Assembly: GCA_902803125.1 (NCBI GenBank)
Contig: CADCOZ010000095.1
Span: 1 to 6,721 of the forward strand
Source: an uncultured Ruminococcus sp.
GTDB taxonomy: Bacteria; Bacillota; Clostridia; Oscillospirales; Acutalibacteraceae
DNA length: 6,721 nucleotides
Direction: 5' to 3'
This document shows, one piece after another, positions 1 through 5,148 of the stretch. The position numbers and the translations under genes are program-made. Within the stretch, counting starts at the first letter, position 1. Each line of letters opens with the position of its first letter. A model generated the notes under the pieces. It saw nothing but the letters and a program-made list of their open reading frames with translations. It was not told the origin of the DNA and searched no databases.

Positions 1-53
1 CAGTGGAGACCTCTGCCGCAGGCAGAAGCGACCGGACCGAGCCGACAGGCGAG

Positions 54-117
54 ACCCCCCAAGCCCCCTCCCTAAATTCGCTGACTTTTGCCTCCTCTCA
101 CATTATTATTTATTCGT
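54..117. repeat. Dispersed intergenic repeat, copy 1 (G-rich on minus strand)
   Basis: This segment aligns with 6359-6423. Both start with a C6-7 run, AAG/AAAC and a C5 run, then share AAATTCGCTGACTT or AAAATCGCTGACTT, and both end in ACATTATT-TTTATTCGTT. I estimate roughly 75-80% identity by eye. The core (TTCC/TCCC-AAATTCGCTG) recurs once more at 141-157, next to the other repeat type. No ORF is conserved across the copies, so it is probably a non-coding dispersed repeat. The rest of 1-157 holds no gene: a small hairpin (TCTGCC-GCA-GGCAGA, 12-26) and AT-rich sequence (100-140). Confidence 0.6.
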
Positions 118-157
118 TATTCTTTATTATTTTTTTCTCTCCTTCCAAAATTCGCTG

Positions 158-271
158 TGTGGTGGTCTTTCAAGTTCCTGATGGGCAAAAAAGCACGGCT
201 GATTCTGCTACATAACTGCCAAAAGGGCTGTGAAGAAGCGATGTCATCGGCATCTATTCTTCACAGCCCTT
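158..271. repeat. Long direct repeat, copy 1 (left boundary of ABC/peptide cassette)
   Basis: This segment is nearly identical to 4460-4574. The last 47 bases (225-271 against 4528-4574) match perfectly, as do the blocks around GGTCTTTCAAGTTCCTGATG and AAAAAAGCAC. Differences cluster in about 20 bases in the middle, with a net one-base indel. The two copies are in the same orientation and bracket the four-gene cassette. The right end of the unit is an intrinsic terminator for minus-strand transcription. Whether it is a mobile repeat, a duplicated operon end or a recombination scar cannot be decided from one window. Confidence 0.85.
221..271 (-). terminator. Intrinsic terminator of the ABC transporter/peptide operon
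   Basis: A perfect 15-bp stem is formed by 223-237 (AAGGGCTGTGAAGAA) and 257-271 (its reverse complement), around a 19-base loop that can add a GATG/CATC inner pairing. On the minus strand the stem runs into TTTT, as a Rho-independent terminator does. It starts 36 bases after the stop codon of the ATPase gene. The same hairpin and loop recur exactly at 4526-4574. Confidence 0.85.
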
Positions 272-307
272 GAAAATTGACTGAAAACCGGTGTTGGTCG
301 GTATCTA

Positions 308-970
308 TCATACGATTTTCCCGTCAGAAATCTCTATCTTTCTGGGACACGCCTGTGCCACCGTTGGGTCATGCGTGATGATGATCACTGTTTTGCCTTC
401 TGCATTCAATTCCTTAAAGAGGTCAATAATTTCGGCAGATGTTTTGGTATCCAACGCACCGGTCGGTTCATCGGCCAAAATAAACGCTGAATCATTCACA
501 ATGGCACGGGCAATGGCAACCCGCTGTTTTTGTCCGCCGGACAGCTTATTCACGGTCTTTCCCGCTAAGGATTCCATACCCACACGCCGAAGTGCCGCCA
601 ACGCCTTCTCTTTGGGGGAAGATGTTTTTTTGCCGCTGAAATACAGCGGTATCATCACGTTTTCCAGTACGGTATACTCTTCGACCAAAGCAAAGTCCTG
701 CATAACAATGCCGACTTTCTCACTGCGGAGCTTGGCCAGTGCTTTATCGTTCAGCTGATGCACATCAATATCGTCAATTTGGTAGGTACCGCTTTCAAAC
801 GTATCAATACAGCCGATAATATGCAGTAATGTCGATTTGCCGGCACCGGATTTTCCGACTATCGCCACCATTTCACCGTCATTCACTTGCAGGGATACTT
901 CTTGCAGGGCCGTAAAGGCATTCGACTTTTTATAATTGTAGGTTTTCGTAAGATTTTCTATTTTGATCAT
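308..970 (-). CDS. ABC transporter ATP-binding protein (MacB/LolD type, peptide-associated)
   Basis: This is the cytoplasmic ATPase that powers the two adjacent permeases. It is 220 aa, the usual length of single-domain MacB/LolD/BceA-type subunits. All ATPase motifs are intact: Walker A GKSGAGKS (39-46), Q-loop Gln91 in VMQDFAL, signature LSGGQKQR (143-150), Walker B with catalytic Glu in ILADEPTGALD (164-174, Glu168), and H-loop His200 in IIITHD. The start is well supported: its ATG overlaps the upstream permease stop as ATGA, and AAGGAG lies about 9 bases before it. It is the last gene of the cassette and is followed by a strong terminator. The PTGALD motif is typical of the clade that includes lantibiotic-immunity, lactococcin 972-type and MacB transporters. 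The ATPase role is near certain; the substrate is inferred only from the secreted protein gene that opens the operon. Confidence 0.95.
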   Translation of the reverse strand: MIKIENLTKTYNYKKSNAFTALQEVSLQVNDGEMVAIVGKSGAGKSTLLHIIGCIDTFESGTYQIDDIDVHQLNDKALAKLRSEKVGIVMQDFALVEEYTVLENVMIPLYFSGKKTSSPKEKALAALRRVGMESLAGKTVNKLSGGQKQRVAIARAIVNDSAFILADEPTGALDTKTSAEIIDLFKELNAEGKTVIIITHDPTVAQACPRKIEISDGKIV

Positions 971-2250
971 GTTGCATTCTCCTTTATCGTTTCAACCGGA
1001 GAGGCGGCTCGGATAATATGGTGCGGCAGGATCATGGCCAGCAGATACAGCACCGCCAGTTCCAACAGACTGATGAGCAGGTTGTTCCAGCCGTATACAG
1101 CGCCGATAAGGTACTCCATATTCAGGGCATTCATCACAAATACGCCGATGACCGTCAGCACCCCGGCCGCCGCCAACAAAATGGACAGATACGCCAGAAC
1201 AATCCTCGTGCAGTCCTTCCAGCGGCATCCGCACAGGAAAAAGATGCCGAAATTCTTTTTTTGCCGTACCGTTGCCATCGCAATCGAACCGACCAGTCCC
1301 GCCAGCACTACCACGGCCGCCGCCAAAATAATCGGCAGCATCCGCAGATAGATATTGTTGATGGCCTTGCGGCTCTGTTCACGAATGGTTTGGAAGTTTT
1401 CCTCGCCGTAGCGACTGCGAATCGTACCAAAATTTCTCAGATAGGCATTGTTCTCCTGAAAATCTTCCTCACTGATGTTTTTGCCGTAGGACACAAACCA
1501 AATGCTGTCCGGAAACCAATAAGCAGAGGGATACAATTGCTGGTCAGCTATCAGAAAAGGAGCGTGAAGGCTTACCGTATTATCAAAGGTCTGGTAGTAG
1601 TCAAACAAACTGCGCTGTTCGGTCTGGTTATCCGTTGTGAAGGGACCGGGGGGAATATAGGTTGTCTGGGTCAGGATACCAACGACTTTCAGCTTGCCGA
1701 AAGAACTGTCGTATACCTTATTCAGCTCCGCTGTTGTGCCGCCGGAAGCAACCACCTCGATAGCCCCCTCTTCCGTTTTTTCAGAAGAAGCCCAACGCCC
1801 TGCCGCCAATGGCAGACGTAACTTGTCAAATACATCATGGTCAAGAAAATACGCCCACAGTGCCTCGGCCTGTGCGCCTGCCATGGCCGAGTGCAGTGAA
1901 CTTTCCTGCACAGTACTGCTTTGGGTGAAGTGTATGGATACATCGCCCTTGAGCTTTTGATAGAGCAGTTCCGTTACTTCTTTGTAGTCTATGTCATCGT
2001 TATGCCGCTCCATAATGGCAAGGATATCTTCGTTATCGGTAAACGCAAAATCCTCCGGTCGGTTCATGGTCAATATCACGCCTTGATTCGACAGTATCTC
2101 CTCATAGGGGGCATAAAGCGTTTTTTTGCCGTTATAGGCAGATATCACGGTGTTTGTCAATATCAGTACCGCCGCTATCTCCAGCACAATCAGCAGATTG
2201 AACAGAAAGCGGTGAATCACCATGTCATACGCTAACTTAAAGTATTTCAT
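967..2250 (-). CDS. FtsX/MacB-like ABC permease, 427 aa (permease A)
   Basis: This is a membrane subunit of the ABC transporter. The predicted layout is MacB/FtsX-like: a short cytoplasmic N-terminus, TM1 at about 14-38, a large extracytoplasmic domain (about 40-300), then TM2 (about 303-328), TM3 (about 350-375) and TM4 (about 390-412), with a short basic tail (IIRAASPVETIKE). The loop after TM2 carries KKNFGIFFLCGCRWKD, matching KKALAVFSLCGAGK in the neighbouring permease. This corresponds to the region in FtsX-type permeases usually read as GxxxxLGA, which probably contacts the ATPase. GAAGGA, inside the last codons of the upstream permease, lies about 10 bases before ATG. The gene starts 4 bases after that stop and overlaps the ATPase start by 4 bases, so coupled translation is likely. 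The extracytoplasmic domain matches nothing I recognise. Lactococcin 972-group permeases usually form one longer chain; here two shorter ones may form a heterodimer. Confidence 0.88.
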   Translation of the reverse strand: MKYFKLAYDMVIHRFLFNLLIVLEIAAVLILTNTVISAYNGKKTLYAPYEEILSNQGVILTMNRPEDFAFTDNEDILAIMERHNDDIDYKEVTELLYQKLKGDVSIHFTQSSTVQESSLHSAMAGAQAEALWAYFLDHDVFDKLRLPLAAGRWASSEKTEEGAIEVVASGGTTAELNKVYDSSFGKLKVVGILTQTTYIPPGPFTTDNQTEQRSLFDYYQTFDNTVSLHAPFLIADQQLYPSAYWFPDSIWFVSYGKNISEEDFQENNAYLRNFGTIRSRYGEENFQTIREQSRKAINNIYLRMLPIILAAAVVVLAGLVGSIAMATVRQKKNFGIFFLCGCRWKDCTRIVLAYLSILLAAAGVLTVIGVFVMNALNMEYLIGAVYGWNNLLISLLELAVLYLLAMILPHHIIRAASPVETIKENAT

Positions 2251-2254
2251 ATCT

Positions 2255-3529
2255 TTATGTTCCTTCTTTCATCAGCTGAATCACCGAACGCCGCACAAAG
2301 GGTATCAGGTTCAGTGCCATCATGATAATGCCCGCACCAATATAGATGCCAAAGACGGTCAGATAAACCGCCGGCGTGAAAAATTCCGCAAAGGACGGAT
2401 ACAGCACGGCAATCAGGTTTTTCAGCCCAAAATGGAACACCGTCCATCCCAACAGGAAAGATCCCAACAGCATCAGCATGATTTCGGTCATATACACGGC
2501 AAACAGCGTGAGTTTGCCGGCTCCGCAGAGGGAAAACACCGCCAGCGCCTTTTTTCTCGTGGACATGATATAGGCATACAGTCGGGACACATTCAGCAGA
2601 ACTACCAAAATGATGATCAAAGCCAGCACATACACCATGTTGTTGAACTGTTTTTCCATCAGCGGCGGCGGTTCGGGAACATCAATGGTCGGGTTCATGT
2701 CCCCGAAAGCGGTCTTGATGGCTTCGCTGACACGGGCAATACCCGCTTGGTCAAGGTCTGCCGTTACCGTATAGGTCACCCACCGAACCGTGAAGGTGTC
2801 ATCTGCTCCTCCAGCATTCACTGTAAGCACAGTTGAAATATCCGGCGGTTCCATTGGCTTGTCCTGTATTTTTGATACCACATATTCCGTGGTGCCAAGC
2901 GAAATTTTATCTCCCCATTCCAGCTTTTGAAAAGGAGACTCATAGTATGGATTGCGAACCACCTCTATCCAATTTTCTGCCGCTTGTTCCTCGAAACTGT
3001 TTTTCTTCAGCCATTCTTCTGCCGTTCCTCTTGAAGCATAACCTGCCGTTCCGGAGCCATCCGATTCTATACTACCGCCAATCGAAACGTCAAATAAATC
3101 CTCCCTGCACTTGTTCACAACATACAGAATATTTTTCTTCAATTCTGCATAAGTTCGAGCGGAATAATCTTTCTGTGATACCTGTTTAATGGATTCAGAA
3201 ACAGGATTTTTCACTTCACGGCGTATTTTTTCCGCCTCTTCGCTACTTTCTCCCACATACAAAAACTTTTTCTCTTTCAAGTCAAAGATTTGTATACAAT
3301 AAACAGGTTCTTCCTGTGTTTGATTGGCACTTTCGGTCAAATCAATATGAAAATATTTCGAATCATACTGCAAATTTTTCGCTGGATCAGGTGTCACGGC
3401 ATCAGCCATACCAACTATCAGCAGAGAGGTTATGATACATATTATCAGGGAAAGCATGATAAATATAAAAAGTACCGTTTTATATAAAAGGAAATTTTTA
3501 AGGTTTTTAACAATCAACGCCAGCCACAT
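2255..3529 (-). CDS. FtsX/MacB-like ABC permease, 424 aa (permease B)
   Basis: This is the second membrane subunit, with the same architecture as permease A: TM1 about 17-43, an extracytoplasmic domain about 45-290, then TM2 (about 297-320), TM3 (about 342-365) and TM4 (about 387-410), ending in FVRRSVIQLMKEGT. The post-TM2 motif KKALAVFSLCGAGK parallels that of permease A, so the two are probably diverged paralogues forming a heterodimer on an ATPase dimer. The start is supported by AAGGAG about 9 bases upstream of ATG. The secreted-protein gene ends 57 bases upstream with no terminator, so co-transcription is likely. Composition is uneven: sampled lines in the 5' part are about 32-35% GC, while a line near the 3' end is about 48%. 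This may mark a recombination boundary inside the gene. A near-exact copy of its final 37 coding bases lies at 4292-4328. Confidence 0.88.
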   Translation of the reverse strand: MWLALIVKNLKNFLLYKTVLFIFIMLSLIICIITSLLIVGMADAVTPDPAKNLQYDSKYFHIDLTESANQTQEEPVYCIQIFDLKEKKFLYVGESSEEAEKIRREVKNPVSESIKQVSQKDYSARTYAELKKNILYVVNKCREDLFDVSIGGSIESDGSGTAGYASRGTAEEWLKKNSFEEQAAENWIEVVRNPYYESPFQKLEWGDKISLGTTEYVVSKIQDKPMEPPDISTVLTVNAGGADDTFTVRWVTYTVTADLDQAGIARVSEAIKTAFGDMNPTIDVPEPPPLMEKQFNNMVYVLALIIILVVLLNVSRLYAYIMSTRKKALAVFSLCGAGKLTLFAVYMTEIMLMLLGSFLLGWTVFHFGLKNLIAVLYPSFAEFFTPAVYLTVFGIYIGAGIIMMALNLIPFVRRSVIQLMKEGT

Positions 3530-3586
3530 ACAGTAAATCTCCTTCTCGTGTTAAATCTATAGTGCCGCAGCTATGTTTACTTCATG

Positions 3587-4087
3587 TCAGCTAAAATCAA
3601 ATGTATAGATGTTATCATGATGTGCCATATCTTCATTTCTATATCTTGATACCCAAAACCTGTCTTTTTTTCCAGAGTACTGATCCGAGCCAGAACAAAG
3701 TTCTCCATAATAAGCGATCTTATCCGTATCATTATTTACCAGCAAATAGTGATCATTTGCCGAATTGGCTATATTTGTGGTCACATAACCTGAATAAACC
3801 GCATTCTGGGAAATATATGTCGCAACAATACCGTTCCAGTGATAAGACCTGCAGGAAGCATATTTGCAATTCGTTGCGTATCCAGTTGCATAAGAAACAG
3901 TAGAAGCTGAAGTTGTCAAAGATAAGAATGTACTCTTTTCACCATTGTAAGTCAATGGATCATCATAGTTAAGACCATATTTAAAAACATTTACTGCATT
4001 TGTTCCCATAACCGATACGCCTGCCGTCATCAGCAGTGCAGACACAATCAGTATGGCTGAAATGATTTTTTTCTTTACCTGGTACAT
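3587..4087 (-). CDS. Secreted tyrosine-rich protein, first gene of the ABC cassette (candidate bacteriocin-like product)
   Basis: I do not recognise this 166-aa protein. It has a clear Sec signal peptide: basic VKKK, a hydrophobic core (about 8-27) and a plausible cleavage after Thr-Asn-Ala31, leaving about 135 aa. The mature part is rich in Tyr (16), Ser, Asn and Thr and has three cysteines (74, 79 and 131) and two tryptophans. The pattern suggests a compact beta-rich extracellular domain. There is no lipobox, sortase motif or double-glycine leader. The start is firm: AAAGGAG lies 7 bases before ATG, and a promoter with extended -10 lies upstream. The gene is AT-rich (about 35% GC in a sampled line). 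As first gene before two permeases and an ATPase, it resembles lactococcin 972-type loci, but it is longer than the usual roughly 90-100-aa precursors and I do not see their sequence features. It could be a bacteriocin, a ligand or sensor for the transporter, or an immunity factor. Confidence 0.82.
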   Translation of the reverse strand: MYQVKKKIISAILIVSALLMTAGVSVMGTNAVNVFKYGLNYDDPLTYNGEKSTFLSLTTSASTVSYATGYATNCKYASCRSYHWNGIVATYISQNAVYSGYVTTNIANSANDHYLLVNNDTDKIAYYGELCSGSDQYSGKKDRFWVSRYRNEDMAHHDNIYTFDFS

Positions 4088-4146
4088 ATGAATTCTCCTT
4101 TCTTTATGATTGGCTCATGAGTTTACCATCTGCGCACATTGTTTCC

Positions 4147-4171
4147 GACACATTATCCGTGGATATGTGCC
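4147..4171 (-). promoter_or_regulatory. Hairpin at the predicted transcript start of the cassette
   Basis: An imperfect dyad, GGCACATATCC / GGATAATGTGTC on the minus strand, pairs over 11 bp with one bulged A and a G-T pair. The apparent two-base loop would open to CACG. It occupies roughly +1 to +25 of the transcript predicted from the 4178-4206 promoter, within a leader of about 84 bases. It could stabilise the mRNA 5' end or serve as an operator. It has no T-run, so it is not a simple terminator. Confidence 0.5.
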
Positions 4172-4177
4172 GCCTAT

Positions 4178-4206
4178 ATAGTATCACACAAAAAACACCA
4201 ATTCAA
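4178..4206 (-). promoter_or_regulatory. Sigma-70-type promoter for the secreted protein/ABC operon
   Basis: On the minus strand TTGAAT (4201-4206) and TACTAT (4178-4183) are separated by 17 bases. TGA directly before TACTAT forms an extended -10 (TGN). A/T-rich sequence immediately upstream (TTCAAAAAATAG, with more A-runs beyond) resembles an UP element. Transcription should start near 4171, giving a leader of about 84 bases before the ATG at 4087. No other convincing promoter appears within the cassette. Confidence 0.7.
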
Positions 4207-4291
4207 CTATTTTTTGAATTTTTTCGTGGCCAGTACGTAGAAAATCATCACGTATTTTTTGCGATTTTTACCAAACATTGTTTGTGTCGCT

Positions 4292-4328
4292 TTCCCTCTT
4301 TCATCAGCAGAATCACCGAACGCCGCAC
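4292..4328 (-). pseudogene. Remnant of the 3' end of a permease B-type gene
   Basis: These 37 bases match 2260-2296, the last codons of permease B, at 35 of 37 positions. In the equivalent frame they read VRRSVILLMKEG against VRRSVIQLMKEG. The open frame extends on both sides (4248-4475) but lacks the expected stop and shows only a weak hydrophobic stretch (LFLLYRALCLFLALH) that might be a decayed TM4. It lies upstream of the cassette promoter and cannot be functional. The best explanation is a leftover from a second cassette copy, lost by deletion, or the scar of a recombination event. Confidence 0.7.
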
Positions 4329-4459
4329 TGCCCGATGTAATGCAAGGAAAAGACACAAAGCCCTGTACAAAAGAAACAAGCTAAACGATGCTTCGGAAGT
4401 TTCTGAGGGAGTCAATGATTCACTGCTCATTATTGCTGTTCCCCTGACCAAAACTTTTG

Positions 4460-4574
4460 TGTTGTGGTCTTTCAAGTTCCTGATGGGTAAAAAAGCACAA
4501 CTGATTCTGCCATATCACCACAAAAAAGGGCTGTGAAGAAGCGATGTCATCGGCATCTATTCTTCACAGCCCTT
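4460..4574. repeat. Long direct repeat, copy 2 (right boundary of cassette)
   Basis: This is the second copy of the 158-271 repeat, in the same orientation, with the terminator half (4528-4574) identical to 225-271. Here the terminator serves the DUF5662 gene. Weak similarity continues past 4460 (AAAACTTTTGTG against CAAAATTCGCTGTG). The surrounding region 4088-4580 holds no intact gene: leader, promoter, the permease remnant, an unremarkable stretch (about 4330-4455) and this repeat. Confidence 0.85.
4522..4574 (-). terminator. Intrinsic terminator of the SLC13 permease/DUF5662 operon
   Basis: A 15-bp perfect stem (4526-4540 with 4560-4574) and a 19-base loop are followed on the minus strand by TTTTTT. 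It starts 6 bases after the DUF5662 stop codon. The stem and loop are identical to the terminator at 221-271, with a longer T-run here. Confidence 0.88.
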
Positions 4575-4580
4575 GCATAT

Positions 4581-5117
4581 TCAGTGTTTTCCTAAGATTT
4601 TGTGCTTGATATAGAGCAGGGTAACCTCTTCGCCGTTATCCCTCAGCATTTTCAGGAGAAACTCCAGCAGACGTGCCGTTTCGGGATGAATCAGGTAATG
4701 ACCCTTGGAATGCATATAATAGTCATAGGCATCCGCATCCGTATAGGACTCGCCCCGATAATTCTTACACGCCGCCACACGGTCACAAAACATCTCTACC
4801 ACATACCGCACCGGCATTTTCATGCCCGTCATGGCATGGTCACCTTCTAATCCATAGTCAATCCAATATTCCAGATGATGCTTGTTGCGGCCTTTATGGT
4901 GCAGCCACGCATCACTGTAGCCTTTCCGCTCCCGTTCGGCGGCATTCGGACTTCTTGTTCCCTGATAATAAACCGCCCCCACTGCAAACTCCACCGGATG
5001 ATATTTCGACAAATCATGCAGTAATCCCTGCCGATACAGTCCCACTTTGAAGCAAAGTTCCATGACCATTTTTTTGTGATGATTGATTGTTTTCAAATGC
5101 TCCCACCACTTTGACAT
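4581..5117 (-). CDS. DUF5662 family protein
   Basis: This 178-aa soluble protein looks like DUF5662, a family of unknown function that I recall sometimes being mislabelled catalase. It has no signal peptide or TM segment. The N-terminal half carries a histidine-rich, HD-like pattern that could hold a metal ion: His13-His14, LLHDLSKYHP (His34, Asp35, His40), WLHHKGRNKHH (His73, His74, His80, His81). An HD-like hydrolase activity is possible but unproven. The start is backed by AAAGGGAG 7 bases before ATG. It begins 31 bases after the upstream permease stop with no terminator between, so the two are probably co-transcribed. It ends directly before a strong terminator. Base composition resembles the upstream permease gene, unlike the AT-rich start of the cassette, so it likely belongs to the resident genome. 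Confidence 0.85.
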   Translation of the reverse strand: MSKWWEHLKTINHHKKMVMELCFKVGLYRQGLLHDLSKYHPVEFAVGAVYYQGTRSPNAAERERKGYSDAWLHHKGRNKHHLEYWIDYGLEGDHAMTGMKMPVRYVVEMFCDRVAACKNYRGESYTDADAYDYYMHSKGHYLIHPETARLLEFLLKMLRDNGEEVTLLYIKHKILGKH

Positions 5118-5148
5118 AACACCACTCCCTTTTTAGCATCCACCGCTA

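Noticed and set aside
12..26. Hairpin TCTGCC-GCA-GGCAGA as a terminator or RNA element
   Set aside because: The stem is only 6 bp with no T-run on either strand, and it sits at the window edge where context is missing.
88..273. Plus-strand 61-codon frame with WSFKFLMGKKA-LIL, echoed in the frame at 4117-4536
   Set aside because: The similarity comes from the direct DNA repeat itself. The frames diverge outside it, run through the terminator hairpin and lack ribosome binding sites.
291..758. Plus-strand frames antisense to the ATPase and permease genes (also 887-1351, 1018-1821, 2222-2836)
   Set aside because: These are shadows of strongly supported minus-strand genes, without starts, ribosome binding sites or recognisable domains.
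3587..4087. Calling the secreted protein a lactococcin 972-family bacteriocin
   Set aside because: The gene context is suggestive, but the length is well above that of the usual precursor and I could not find the family's sequence features by eye. Only a candidate label is justified.
4272..4284. Small palindrome CAAAC-ATT-GTTTG as an operator
   Set aside because: It lies about 66 bases upstream of the -35 box, is short and occurs once, so it is easily explained by chance.
4248..4475. Minus-strand 75-codon frame as a real small protein
   Set aside because: It contains the permease remnant, has no convincing ribosome binding site, and the rest resembles no domain, so it is treated as decayed sequence.
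158..4574. Insertion sequence or composite transposon bracketed by the repeats
   Set aside because: The repeats contain no transposase, no terminal inverted repeats and no evident target duplications. They mainly hold a terminator.
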